Positions 1 to 8,300 are shown, numbered from the stretch's first letter. The stretch is DNA of 64,000 bases from DATJGR01 sp963812255 (GCA_963812255.1 CAWEUM010000005.1:2294001-2358000); one strand, 5' to 3'. The notes: a model not told the origin generated them from the sequence alone. A program made the numbers and translations.

Positions 1-86
1 GTGTATACACTTCGGAGGGCGCCGCGCATTGGACATGATCGAAGCGCCAACCTTTGCTTCGGTGGCGGCAGGTGGAAGGAGCAGCA

Positions 87-1760
87 GTGCATGGCACGGA
101 TCAAATGAAGAAGCTCGCCGTCGTGCTGATTGCGATGCTCGTGATCGCGGTTGTCGCGTACCAGAATCGGCTCGCATTGATATTGTTTGCGGCGCCGCGC
201 ATCACCGCGATGACCAATCCGATCGATCCGCACCGGGAGGTCACCTGGAGTGCCGGACCAGCGACTGCCGCGACGCCACCCGCCGCCCGTCCGCCGAACA
301 TCATCGTCATTCTCGCCGACGACATGGGCTTCAACGACGTCTCGTTCTACAACGGCGGCGCGGCTGACGGCACGCTCCAGACACCACACATCGACTCGAT
401 TGCGCGCGACGGCGTGGTCTTCACCAACGGCTATGCGGCCAACGCCGTGTGTGCACCGTCGCGGGCATCGATCATGACCGGCCGCTACTCGACGCGCTTC
501 GGCTTCGAATACACACCGTTCTTCAAGATCGGCGTGCCGATCATGAAACTCATGAGCAAGGCCGATTCCAGTCCGTTGAAACCGGTCTTTCACGATGATG
601 CCGTCGACGCGATGCGGCCGATGGCGGAACTCGGCATGCCGCCGTCCGAGATCACGATTGCGGAGGTGTTGAAGTCGGCAGGCTATCAGACGGCGCACAT
701 CGGCAAATGGCATCTGGGCGGCACCAACGGCATGCGCCCCGAGGATCAGGGCTTCGACGAGAGTCTGTACATGGCGGGCGCCGCGTACCTGCCGGAGGAT
801 TCGCCCGACGTCGTCAATGTCAAACAGGATTTCGATCCGATCGACAGGATGGTATGGACGGTGATGCGCTATGCGGTGCAGTTCAACGGCAGCCATACCT
901 TCGAACCGAAGGGCTACCTCACCGATTACTACACCGATGAAGCGGTGCGCGTCATCGAGGCAAACCGCAACCGTCCGTTCTTTCTGTATTTGGCGCATTG
1001 GGGCATTCACAACCCGTTGCAGGCGAAGAAGGAAGACTACGATGCGCTCAGCCGCATTGAAGATCACCGGCTACGCGTCTACGCGGCGATGATCACGGCG
1101 CTCGACCGGGGTGTCGGCCGGGTACTCGATGCGCTCGACGCAAACGGGCTCACCCAGAACACGCTGGTGATCTTCGCCAGCGACAACGGCGGCGCCGGTT
1201 ACCTCGGGCTACCGAACGTCAACAAGCCCTATCGCGGCTGGAAGTTGACCTTGTTCGAGGGCGGCACTCACGTGCCGTTTTTTGCGAAGTGGCCGGGCCA
1301 CATCGCGCCCGGCTCGCGGTACACCGCGCCGGTCGGCCACATCGACATCTTCGCAACCGCGGCCGCAGCCGCCGGCGCCAAGCTGCCCGACGATCGCGTG
1401 ATCGATGGCGTCGACCTGCTGCCGTTCGTTACCGGGCAACATGAAGGCATTCCGCACCACACGCTGTTCTGGCGCGAGGGCTACCACCAGGTGGTGCTGC
1501 ACGACGGCTGGAAACTGATCGTCTCGGGCAGGCCGGACAAGCGCTGGCTGTTCAATCTGAACGACGATTCGACCGAGCATCATGATCGGGCGGCCGCGCA
1601 ACCGGCAGTCGTCGCGCAACTGCAGTCGTTGCTGGACGCGCACAACGCAGAACAGAGAGCGCCTGCGTGGCCCAGCGTCATCGAATCGCCTCAGCTGATT
1701 GACAAAACCGGTGCCGATGCATATGTCGACGGCGATGAATATATCTACTGGCCCAACTGA
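87..1760 (+). CDS. Type I sulfatase (arylsulfatase family), exported
   Basis: Predicted to hydrolyse a sulfate ester; the substrate cannot be read from sequence. Alkaline-phosphatase-superfamily motifs are present: the metal-binding pair in ILADDMG (about residues 75-80), the C-x-P-S-R signature in CAPSRASIMTGR with Cys122 as the residue converted to formylglycine, and GKWHLGG further on. At 557 aa it has normal family length. The N-terminus is one hydrophobic segment (LAVVLIAMLVIAVVAY) with no clear cleavage site, so it is probably a periplasm-facing signal anchor. GTG 87 is chosen because AAGGAG (76-81) lies 5 nt ahead; ATG 105 is the alternative. A perfect palindrome GTGTATACAC at 1-10 could be an operator. 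No formylglycine-generating maturase is seen nearby. Confidence 0.9.
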   Translation: MHGTDQMKKLAVVLIAMLVIAVVAYQNRLALILFAAPRITAMTNPIDPHREVTWSAGPATAATPPAARPPNIIVILADDMGFNDVSFYNGGAADGTLQTPHIDSIARDGVVFTNGYAANAVCAPSRASIMTGRYSTRFGFEYTPFFKIGVPIMKLMSKADSSPLKPVFHDDAVDAMRPMAELGMPPSEITIAEVLKSAGYQTAHIGKWHLGGTNGMRPEDQGFDESLYMAGAAYLPEDSPDVVNVKQDFDPIDRMVWTVMRYAVQFNGSHTFEPKGYLTDYYTDEAVRVIEANRNRPFFLYLAHWGIHNPLQAKKEDYDALSRIEDHRLRVYAAMITALDRGVGRVLDALDANGLTQNTLVIFASDNGGAGYLGLPNVNKPYRGWKLTLFEGGTHVPFFAKWPGHIAPGSRYTAPVGHIDIFATAAAAAGAKLPDDRVIDGVDLLPFVTGQHEGIPHHTLFWREGYHQVVLHDGWKLIVSGRPDKRWLFNLNDDSTEHHDRAAAQPAVVAQLQSLLDAHNAEQRAPAWPSVIESPQLIDKTGADAYVDGDEYIYWPN

Positions 1761-1784
1761 TTTATCGAGGGGAGCCGACTCAGC

Positions 1785-2453
1785 TTGGTCGCATCGGTGC
1801 GGTGGCAATGTGCGATGACGCGTGCGCGGATACTTTTGTGGACGGTACCGACCGCGTTCTATGTGCTTTTCTGTTGCTGGTACACGAATCTGTCGGGACC
1901 GCTCAGCGATGCCGAGATCGCGCACTACACCGGGATATTGGCGCGCAACGGGGCGGTACCCGAACGCCTCGCCCAGATGCGGCGCTTCATGGAAACGGAC
2001 ACCGGGCGTCAGTTCATCATGCTCAACGTGATCGATATGGCGCGGGATCCGCCCCCGGTGGCGGGCGTGGCGTCAGGTGAGAGCGCGGATGCGCTGCTCG
2101 CGCGCTACATGGAATACATGTGGTCGGCGTTGCTGAAGCGCGCGTGCCATCCGGTGTTTGTCGGTGATGCCGTGGCGCCGGCATTGGACGTCTCGGGCAT
2201 CGCTGGAGCCGAACACTGGTCGCGTGGCGCGCTGATGCGTTATCGCAGCCGTCGCGATGCCCTCGAGATTGCGACCAATCCCGAGTTCGGCGGGCGCCAT
2301 GAATTCAAGATGGCGGCGCTCGAAAAGACGATCGCTTTCCCGGTTGAACCACAGTTGTACCTGAGCGACGTGCGGTTTCTGCTGCTGCTGTTGCTGCTCG
2401 CGAGTGTCGGCGTAGCAGATGCGGCGATTTACCGGCGCCGGGACACACGGTAA
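1785..2453 (+). CDS. Membrane protein with DUF1330-like domain
   Basis: 222 aa of unknown function. A hydrophobic segment near the N-terminus (WTVPTAFYVLFCCWY) and one at the C-terminus (FLLLLLLLASVGVADAAIY) flank a soluble middle part. The middle resembles the DUF1330 ferredoxin-like fold in its order of elements: a MLNVIDMARD strand, an RYMEYMWSAL helix, an ALMRYRSRRDALEIATNPEF block, then a C-terminal AALEKT helix. TTG 1785 is preceded by GAGGGGAG (about 1767-1774); ATG 1815 is possible. It follows the sulfatase by 24 bp on the same strand, so the two may be cotranscribed. The DUF1330 assignment rests on pattern only. Confidence 0.65.
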   Translation: MVASVRWQCAMTRARILLWTVPTAFYVLFCCWYTNLSGPLSDAEIAHYTGILARNGAVPERLAQMRRFMETDTGRQFIMLNVIDMARDPPPVAGVASGESADALLARYMEYMWSALLKRACHPVFVGDAVAPALDVSGIAGAEHWSRGALMRYRSRRDALEIATNPEFGGRHEFKMAALEKTIAFPVEPQLYLSDVRFLLLLLLLASVGVADAAIYRRRDTR

Positions 2454-2462
2454 ACGCTCGAG

Positions 2463-2476
2463 ACAAGTCGTCTTGT
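2463..2476. promoter_or_regulatory. 5-4-5 inverted repeat upstream of the FNR-type regulator gene
   Basis: ACAAG-TCGT-CTTGT lies 59 bp before the ATG of the regulator gene and is immediately followed by TAGAAT, a plausible -10 element. It has the geometry of a CRP/FNR-family site (5-4-5) but not the FNR half-site TTGAT. It could be an operator for another regulator or a chance hairpin. Confidence 0.3.
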
Positions 2477-2534
2477 AGAATTTGCGCTCCGTCTGCGGCG
2501 TTCGCTCGACCAGTGCGGAGGATGAGGGGGACAC

Positions 2535-3284
2535 ATGGGACATGATCAGGCGGCCGCCGGCGGCCGGGCTACGGCGAGTGCAGGCGTCGACGACGGCGAC
2601 AACTTCTGTTCGACCTGTCCGTTCGGGGTGCTGTGTAGTGGTCGGGGAAAGGCCGACCTGCGCGAACTGCATTGTCTGGTCGAACACGTCGGTGCCTATC
2701 GGGCGGGCGGGTCGATCTTCCGCACCGGCGGCCGATTCACTGCGATCTATGCCGTGCGCTCCGGCACCGTGAAGACGCGTCTGGTCGATCTGCAGGGGCG
2801 CGAACTGATTCTGGGTTTCCATCTGCCCGGCGAACTGATTGGACTCAACGCGATCCATCCCGAGGTCTATCCGTGCGATGCGGTCGCACTCGATACGGTC
2901 GAGGTCTGCCGGTTCTCGTTTCCGGCGCTGGCGACACTCGCTCGCCGCATGCCCGAGCTCCAGAAGGAGCTGTTCCGCCGGCTCAGCAAGGACATCGGTG
3001 ATGCCAGTCTGCGCAAACAGGAATCGGCTGCGGACGAACGGCTGGCCGGGTTTGTGCTCGACTTGTCATCACGCTACGCGGCTCGCGGGATTGACGCGCG
3101 CGTGCTGCACCTGGCGATGTCGCGCAGCGATATCGCGAACTATCTCGGCCTTGCCGCGGAGACCATCAGCCGCGTGCTGCGACGAATGCAGGACAGCCGG
3201 CTTCTCGCAGTCGATGGTCGCGAATTGCGGATCCTCGATGCAACCGCGTTGATGGCCGTGGCAAAGAACCTGTTGCAGCGGTAA
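2535..3284 (+). CDS. FNR/DNR-type Crp family transcriptional regulator
   Basis: Oxygen- or NO-responsive DNA-binding regulator, 249 aa. The N-terminus carries C25-x2-C28-x5-C34 and a fourth cysteine is Cys125, the same arrangement as the [4Fe-4S] ligands of E. coli FNR (20, 23, 29, 122). This suggests an oxygen-labile cluster rather than a cysteine-free DNR. A cyclic-nucleotide-like beta-barrel (about 55-135) and dimer helix precede the helix-turn-helix SRSDIANYLGLAAETISR. In it, E209, S212 and R213 match the FNR recognition triad for a TTGAT-like half-site. The ATG follows GGAGGATGAGGGGGAC. It lies 131 bp upstream of norC, whose promoter holds a matching box, so norC is its likely target. 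Confidence 0.93.
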   Translation: MGHDQAAAGGRATASAGVDDGDNFCSTCPFGVLCSGRGKADLRELHCLVEHVGAYRAGGSIFRTGGRFTAIYAVRSGTVKTRLVDLQGRELILGFHLPGELIGLNAIHPEVYPCDAVALDTVEVCRFSFPALATLARRMPELQKELFRRLSKDIGDASLRKQESAADERLAGFVLDLSSRYAARGIDARVLHLAMSRSDIANYLGLAAETISRVLRRMQDSRLLAVDGRELRILDATALMAVAKNLLQR

Positions 3285-3336
3285 CAGCGCCGGACGCTTG
3301 CTGGCACGCGCAAGCGCCTTCGATGCACGAGCCCAC

Positions 3337-3378
3337 TTGACTTCGGTCAAGGAGTCGAACATCGGGCAGAGGTATACA
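3337..3378 (+). promoter_or_regulatory. norC promoter with FNR/DNR box at -41.5
   Basis: TTGAC-TTCG-GTCAA (3337-3350) is a perfect 5-4-5 palindrome of the FNR/DNR/NNR type. TATACA at 3373-3378 is a good -10 hexamer and puts the start site at about 3385. The box centre (3343.5) is then at -41.5, the class II activator position. No -35 hexamer is needed or seen. The leader is about 30 nt and ends in AAGGGGAG, 5 nt before the norC ATG. Confidence 0.8.
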
Positions 3379-3415
3379 GCGCCAATGCTGTGTCCATGCA
3401 GCAAGGGGAGATTCC

Positions 3416-4039
3416 ATGCCCGAGCCTTCCGACGCGATATTCACCGGCGCGCAGGACCCCCGTTTCTGGCGGGACGGCGCCATCAGCACCACCGCAGTCA
3501 TGTTGATCGTGCTGATCGTGCTCACCATCGACAGCCTCGACGTGATCCGTGCCGGCGGCGCCCATGTGCCGCCCTATACGGTGATCAATCAGGCCATCGG
3601 CTATCAACTCGATTCCGACAGCAACACGTGGATACCGACCGTCGGTGAAGAACAGTTGCTGTTCGGCCACAGGTATGAAGCAGCGGAAGCGCAAGCACTG
3701 ATGCACAAGGCGAAGCTGGTCATCCAGAGCCGCAATTGCATCAACTGTCACACGTTCTTCGGCAATGGCGCCTACTACGGACCGGACCTGACCAAGGCCT
3801 GGCTCGATCCGGTGTGGGAAAAGATGTGGATGCCGATGACGCAGAGCAAGACGCGCGAGGAGGCGATGGTCAAGTTCCTCATGCATCCGGATCGCTACCC
3901 GACATGGGCCCGCCAGATGCCCAATCTAGGCATCGACGAGGAGGAAGCCAGGGCGATGACCGCCTACCTGAAATGGATGTCATCGGTGCAGACCAACGGG
4001 TTTCCGGCCGGTTTCGGTCACATGCAAGAACGACGCTAG
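3416..4039 (+). CDS. norC: Nitric oxide reductase cytochrome c subunit NorC
   Basis: Electron-entry subunit of the cNOR complex (2 NO + 2 e- + 2 H+ to N2O + H2O). 207 aa, longer than the usual ~150. One N-terminal membrane helix (TTAVMLIVLIVLTIDSL, about 25-42) anchors a periplasmic domain. The haem c site is C108-I-N-C111-H112 in the NorC hallmark CINCHTFFGNGAYYGPDL, and Met168 (RQMPNLG) is the likely axial ligand. The start is fixed by AAGGGGAG 5 nt upstream. norB follows 23 bp later. Expression is probably activated by the FNR-type regulator encoded just upstream. Confidence 0.96.
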   Translation: MPEPSDAIFTGAQDPRFWRDGAISTTAVMLIVLIVLTIDSLDVIRAGGAHVPPYTVINQAIGYQLDSDSNTWIPTVGEEQLLFGHRYEAAEAQALMHKAKLVIQSRNCINCHTFFGNGAYYGPDLTKAWLDPVWEKMWMPMTQSKTREEAMVKFLMHPDRYPTWARQMPNLGIDEEEARAMTAYLKWMSSVQTNGFPAGFGHMQERR

Positions 4040-4062
4040 TCGGTCACACACCGGGGAACACC

Positions 4063-5457
4063 ATGTACAAGTCGCAAAAGCTTGCGCTGAAATACTTCAC
4101 CGCATCGTTGTCCGTTTTCGGCCTGCTGGTGGCAACCGGCCTGCTGGCGGCAATCTACTACGTGAAATTCGGGTTTCTGCTCGGCGTGCTGGATTTCAGC
4201 GTCGCTAAGATGTTGCACATCAACGCGCTGGTCATTTCACTGCTGATGGGCTTCCTCGGCGCGATCTATTGGTTTCTGCCCGACGAACTGGGCCATGAGA
4301 CCGTTGGTGTTGGGCTGGCGACCGCGCTGTTCTATGTGCTGTGCGCCGCCGTCGGGGTGGTGGTCGTGGTGTTTGTCGTCGTTCAGCACGGTGGCAGCAA
4401 CGAGACCGCGCTGTGGTTCATCAACCAGGGCCGCAAGTATGTCGAGGCGCCGCGCTGGGCGGCGCTGGGTATCCTGGCCGTGTTGTGCGCGTTGGCGTAC
4501 AACATCGTCGCCACCGCGTTGCGCGCCCGCAAGATGACCGGCGTGACGGGCGTGCTGATTGCCGCGATGGTGCCGCTCACCCTGGTCTACCTGATCGCAT
4601 TCCCGGCGATCACGAACATGTCAGTCGACCTGTATTGGTGGTGGTGGCTGGTGCACATGTGGGTGGAGGCGACCTGGGAAATCATCATCGGTTGCATCCT
4701 GGCGTTGGCGTTGATGAAACTGCTGGACACGCCGCGCCGCATCGTCGAGATCTGGTTGTATCTGGAAGTGGCATTGGTGCTGGGCACCGGTATTCTCGGC
4801 CTGGGGCATCACTACTTCTGGATCGGCACGCCTTCGTACTGGCTGAGTATCGGTGGCGTGTTTTCCGCGCTCGAACCATTGCCTTTGTTGGGCATGGTGG
4901 TGCACGCGATATACGACGCCGGCAGACACGAGATGAAGACCAGCAACAAACCGGCCTTCTTCTGGTTGCTGGCCGAAGCGTTCGGCAACTTCATCGGTGC
5001 CGGAATCTGGGGCTTCATGATGACGTTGCCTCAGATCAACCTGTTCTCGCACGGCACGCAATGGACGGTCTCGCATGGCCACTTCGCGTTCTACGGCGCT
5101 TATGTCACCGGCATCCTGGCCGTGATCTATATCGCCGTGCAGCATTCGCGGCAGATCAGCGAAGTGGGCGGCGATCTGTGGAAGTGGGCATTTGGGTTCC
5201 TCAACCTCGGCATGGTCGGTATGGTCGGCGGCTTGCTGATTTCCGGTATGGCGCAGTCGTTCTATGAACGCGCGCTGGGCGGCTCCACCCTGGAGGCGTT
5301 CATGGCCGGGCAAGCCAATCCGTGGTTCGTGCAAGGCATGTACGCGCGTCTGGGCTTTGGAATCCTGTTTGCGGTCGGTTTTCTGATCCTCGTCTACGAC
5401 CTCATCCGAATTGCCCGTCAGGGCAGCCCGCTGCCGGCGAGGACCGACGCGACATGA
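4063..5457 (+). CDS. norB: Nitric oxide reductase large subunit NorB
   Basis: Catalytic subunit of cNOR, 464 aa, about 12 membrane helices, reducing NO at a haem b3-FeB centre. All key groups of characterised cNORs can be seen. An early helix holds LHINALV. The pair in HMWVEATWE is equivalent to His207 and Glu211 of Pseudomonas NorB. GHHYFWIG supplies two FeB histidines, SALEPLP the conserved Glu280, and SHGHFAFYGAY the haem histidines. ATG 4063 is chosen by homology (MYKSQKLALKYF) and GGGGAA upstream; the frame is open further upstream but not homologous. The norB stop overlaps the next ORF by ATGA. There is no N-terminal quinol-oxidase extension, so this is not qNOR. Confidence 0.96.
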   Translation: MYKSQKLALKYFTASLSVFGLLVATGLLAAIYYVKFGFLLGVLDFSVAKMLHINALVISLLMGFLGAIYWFLPDELGHETVGVGLATALFYVLCAAVGVVVVVFVVVQHGGSNETALWFINQGRKYVEAPRWAALGILAVLCALAYNIVATALRARKMTGVTGVLIAAMVPLTLVYLIAFPAITNMSVDLYWWWWLVHMWVEATWEIIIGCILALALMKLLDTPRRIVEIWLYLEVALVLGTGILGLGHHYFWIGTPSYWLSIGGVFSALEPLPLLGMVVHAIYDAGRHEMKTSNKPAFFWLLAEAFGNFIGAGIWGFMMTLPQINLFSHGTQWTVSHGHFAFYGAYVTGILAVIYIAVQHSRQISEVGGDLWKWAFGFLNLGMVGMVGGLLISGMAQSFYERALGGSTLEAFMAGQANPWFVQGMYARLGFGILFAVGFLILVYDLIRIARQGSPLPARTDAT

Positions 5458-5768
5458 GCGCCGAGGATTTCCTGCTGACCGCGGTCCTGCTCGGCGCGTT
5501 CGTGCTCTGCGCGGGATGCTATGGCCTGCTGTACACGCTGGGCCGGCTCAGATGTAGCCGTGCGGTCACGTCGCTGGCATTCGGTGCATATGCACTGCAA
5601 GGCGTCGTAACCGCCGTTTTGGTTATGCATACGCTGCTGGCAATGGGCTGGAAAATGTTTCTGGTCGCGAGCTTCGTGATCTATGCGGGCATTCCGCCGA
5701 TCACCTGGCGTCATCTTGAGCGTACCCATCAACTATTCAGACACCAACCCTTCGGACACGAATCATGA
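5454..5768 (+). CDS. Unrecognised 3-TM membrane protein in the nor operon
   Basis: 104 aa, family not recognised. About three hydrophobic segments: FLLTAVLLGAFVLCAGCYGLL, then a VVTAVLVMHTLLAM stretch and a FLVASFVIYAGI stretch. The C-terminus (RHLERTHQLFRH) is basic and His-rich. The start ATG overlaps the norB stop (ATGA, 5454-5457), so translation is probably coupled and the protein made in step with NorB. It is too short and too different to be NorE (a COX-III-like protein), and NorQ or NorD features are absent. A role in assembly, stability or metal supply of cNOR is inference from position only. Confidence 0.8.
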   Translation: MSAEDFLLTAVLLGAFVLCAGCYGLLYTLGRLRCSRAVTSLAFGAYALQGVVTAVLVMHTLLAMGWKMFLVASFVIYAGIPPITWRHLERTHQLFRHQPFGHES

Positions 5769-6109
5769 TACCGGGCATTCTGAACACCCTCGTCGGTCTT
5801 GCGCTGGTTTACCTGTCCGTACTGCACCTGGCATTGATCGAAGGCCGCGGGTGGCACCTCGTGGTTGCCGGCGTCGCCATCGTCGTATTGGCAGTTTGGT
5901 CGCGTCGCGGAGATGCGATGAGATGGTTCTCCGCGACCAGTATCGTGCTGGGTGTGAGTTTGCTTCTGTTCGGTCTGCTGCTATGGGCAACCGCGGTCGC
6001 GAATCTGTTCGTATTCTGGTTCGTGTTCTTCGACGGGATCCTGGTCGCCGTATTGTCCCTCTGGGGGACTTTGTATCGTCCGCGCGCACACTTGGCGATG
6101 CCCCGATAG
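5765..6109 (+). CDS. Unrecognised 4-TM membrane protein in the nor operon
   Basis: 114 aa, family not recognised. Almost wholly hydrophobic with about four helices: ILNTLVGLALVYLSVLHLAL, LVVAGVAIVVLAVW, TSIVLGVSLLLFGLLLWA and LFVFWFVFFDGILVAVLSLWG. The ATG overlaps the stop of the preceding gene (ATGA, 5765-5768), so these two and norB are translationally coupled. No haem, metal or nucleotide motif is visible. Its close tie to norCB suggests an accessory or assembly role, but nothing in the sequence proves it. Confidence 0.8.
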   Translation: MIPGILNTLVGLALVYLSVLHLALIEGRGWHLVVAGVAIVVLAVWSRRGDAMRWFSATSIVLGVSLLLFGLLLWATAVANLFVFWFVFFDGILVAVLSLWGTLYRPRAHLAMPR

Positions 6110-6161
6110 CTGACGACAGCACAAGTGCGCACGAATTCATTTGCTCATCAAGGACCGCTGA

Positions 6162-6503
6162 ATGAGAACTGCTGTATTCCTGTCATTCGCTACGCTCTGC
6201 AACGTGTTCGCCGGTTCCGCACATGCCGGAGACGCAAATGGCATCGATGCGAAGCAGGCCGAATCTCTTGCCAAGTCGAAAGGCTGCACGGCTTGCCACA
6301 GCGTCGACACCAAACTGGTCGGGCCGTCGTACAAGGACGTGGCGGCAAAGTATCGAGACGTTGCGGATGCACAGGCGGTATTGATGAAGAAGATTAAGAA
6401 CGGTGGCTCTGGCGTATGGGGTCAGATTCCGATGCCGCCACATCCGGACATCAGCGACGCTGATCTGAAAATCATCGTCAACTGGGTTCTATCGCTCGAG
6501 TGA
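6162..6503 (+). CDS. Small class I cytochrome c (c551/c8-like)
   Basis: 113 aa periplasmic monohaem cytochrome. Signal peptide with likely cleavage after GSAHA (residue 22). The haem site is C42-T-A-C45-H46 and the axial ligand Met91 (GQIPMPPH). The C-terminal INWVLSL helix is typical of c8/c551 proteins such as NirM. It is the last gene of the norCB run, 52 bp after the previous ORF, so it is a plausible electron donor to NorC. Nitrite reductase genes, the other common partner, are not in the window. Confidence 0.92.
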   Translation: MRTAVFLSFATLCNVFAGSAHAGDANGIDAKQAESLAKSKGCTACHSVDTKLVGPSYKDVAAKYRDVADAQAVLMKKIKNGGSGVWGQIPMPPHPDISDADLKIIVNWVLSLE

Positions 6504-6533
6504 ACGCGCGAACGAGAATCGGCTGCCGCGGGA

Positions 6534-7328
6534 TCATTCCAGCTGATCCACGAACGTTTCGATCATCGCATTGAGCTGTGCCGGCACTTCGAGCTGTACG
6601 AAATGGCCCGAGCCGACGACCTGGCCGAACTGAACGTCGCGCAGCACGCTTCGCACATAGCGTTGATCCGCGGCCGTCGCAGTAACGAACAGCACCGGCT
6701 GCTTGACCGCTTTGCCGATCGCTTGCGTACTGGTGCCGATCGTTCGGCGCAGCTCGGCGATGGCCACCGACAGTGAGGTTCGGAGCGCGTCGGCGACTGC
6801 ACGTTTCACGAGCGATCCAGCAGCGTGTGGTGCGAAGAAGGTGGCGTAGATCTCGCGAAATCGATCCACCCCGTCGGCCGAGGAAAGTGCATCGATCATC
6901 TGTCCTAGGCGCGACCCGAATGGATCGTTGGGATCATTGATTCGAGGCTTCGGATATACGCCCGCATCCACCATGACCAGCGCCCGCACCAATTCCGGGT
7001 GAGCTCGCGCGAGTTCGAGTACCGCAGGCCCACCCCCGGCGTGCCCGACTACCACCGCACCGCTGATGCCTTCTTTACGGGCAACTGCGGCAATATCCGC
7101 TGCATGCAGCGCTGGACTGAACAATTGGGGGCTGTCCGGCACGCCGGAGCGGCCATGCCCGCGGCGATCCACCGCAACCGTCAGGTGTCGTCGCGCAAAG
7201 TACCGAACCTGATTGCGCCAATGCGCGAGATTCGAACACCAGCCATGGACGAAGATGAACGGCGCGTGACCGCTGCCGTTCACTTCGTAATGCAGCGGGA
7301 TTTCTTCATGCGTGATGGTCTGATTCAT
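6534..7328 (-). CDS. Alpha/beta hydrolase fold protein with Ala in place of the nucleophile
   Basis: 264 aa, normal length for a single-domain alpha/beta hydrolase. The oxyanion region FVHGW (about 26-30), the DRRGHGRSG loop and the catalytic-His region GSGHFVQLE are present. The nucleophile elbow reads VVGHAGGGP: residue 97 is Ala (codon GCC at 7038-7040) where active hydrolases have Ser, Cys or Asp. Everything else looks intact and the frame is open. It may be an inactive or binding variant, or may use other chemistry. It is last in a leftward run with the second hydrolase, the MaoC pair and the MFS gene. Confidence 0.85.
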   Translation of the reverse strand: MNQTITHEEIPLHYEVNGSGHAPFIFVHGWCSNLAHWRNQVRYFARRHLTVAVDRRGHGRSGVPDSPQLFSPALHAADIAAVARKEGISGAVVVGHAGGGPAVLELARAHPELVRALVMVDAGVYPKPRINDPNDPFGSRLGQMIDALSSADGVDRFREIYATFFAPHAAGSLVKRAVADALRTSLSVAIAELRRTIGTSTQAIGKAVKQPVLFVTATAADQRYVRSVLRDVQFGQVVGSGHFVQLEVPAQLNAMIETFVDQLE

Positions 7329-7424
7329 CGTTGCCTGTCGCCCTGGCTGCCGCAGCCGAAGTTATCGATTGTCCGCGTAGAGTTCATCGCCGCGGTCCGC
7401 AGGAATCGGTCCCGCTGGGGTAGA

Positions 7425-8219
7425 TCAGATCGCGCGCCGTGCATCGGCGGCCACGCCGAGATGGCGCGCATAGAAACGTTCCCAGCTCGCACCCTCGAAG
7501 CGGGGAATGTGCAGGTGGCCTCCCGGGTTGATGTGCAGGGTCTTCTCTTTGGATCCGAACGCTTCGAACAGCGCCAAACCAAAGGCGCGCGGCGCCACTG
7601 CATCGTCCCACTGAAAGACGAACTCCACCGGGATCGTGATCGCTTTGGCCGCGGCTTCGAACTCCGGCGAGTTGGGGCGCAGGCCCGCAAGCCCGAACAC
7701 GGCGCACGTGATGGTGTGGCACTGAGCAACGAACGGCACGCCGATCGCGGTGCCCATGGATACGCCCCAGTAGCCGACGGACTCGCTCCGGCCCACAAAA
7801 TCGAGCTCCTGTACGACGGCGAGCGCTGCGTTCCACTCGGGGACCGCCTTGCGAGAACGCTCCGTCATCTGGCGAAGCCATTTCGGATCGGCGATTTGTG
7901 CCGTCGCCTGACCGCGTACCCGCGCGCCGACGCTCTTGGCTAGAGCAGTTGCCTCCTCGCGAGAGATCCGATCGCCGTGGCCCGGTGCGTCGATTGCGAG
8001 CGTCGCGTAGCCGAGGCGCCTGGCGTACTGACGGGCGCGCGCGACGATGCCGGGCGTCTTCTTGTGCTGTGAGCCGCCATGCCCCATCAGCACCAGCGGG
8101 CGCGCCCCTTTGGCGCCGTCGGGAGCCCAAAGCGCGGCGGGTACGGTGTCGCCCGCCACAGTGACATTGAACGAATAGCGGCGGACGTTTTCGTCGACGC
8201 GTTCTTCGGTGAACTCCAT
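7425..8219 (-). CDS. Alpha/beta hydrolase, dienelactone-hydrolase/peptidase-like
   Basis: 264 aa cytoplasmic hydrolase with a complete triad: Ser154 in GVSMGTA, Asp in QWDDAVAP and His in PGGHLHIP. VLMGHGGSQHKK supplies the oxyanion region. No signal peptide. ATG 8219 is chosen because AGAAGGA lies 6-7 nt upstream; an in-frame ATG 27 nt earlier lacks a ribosome site. It sits between the MaoC-like genes and the Ala-variant hydrolase on the same strand, so it probably serves the same unidentified catabolic or CoA-ester pathway. The substrate is unknown. Confidence 0.85.
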   Translation of the reverse strand: MEFTEERVDENVRRYSFNVTVAGDTVPAALWAPDGAKGARPLVLMGHGGSQHKKTPGIVARARQYARRLGYATLAIDAPGHGDRISREEATALAKSVGARVRGQATAQIADPKWLRQMTERSRKAVPEWNAALAVVQELDFVGRSESVGYWGVSMGTAIGVPFVAQCHTITCAVFGLAGLRPNSPEFEAAAKAITIPVEFVFQWDDAVAPRAFGLALFEAFGSKEKTLHINPGGHLHIPRFEGASWERFYARHLGVAADARRAI

Positions 8220-8300
8220 TCGCGATCCTTCTTTGGTTTGCCGCATTCTACAAAGTCGCGCCGCATGGATGGCACAGGATATGAGTGGCTCACGACGTTG

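Noticed and set aside
5845..5875. TGGCAC...TTGC resembling a sigma-54 promoter
   Set aside because: Spacing between the elements is 7 instead of 5, and the site lies inside a coding region.
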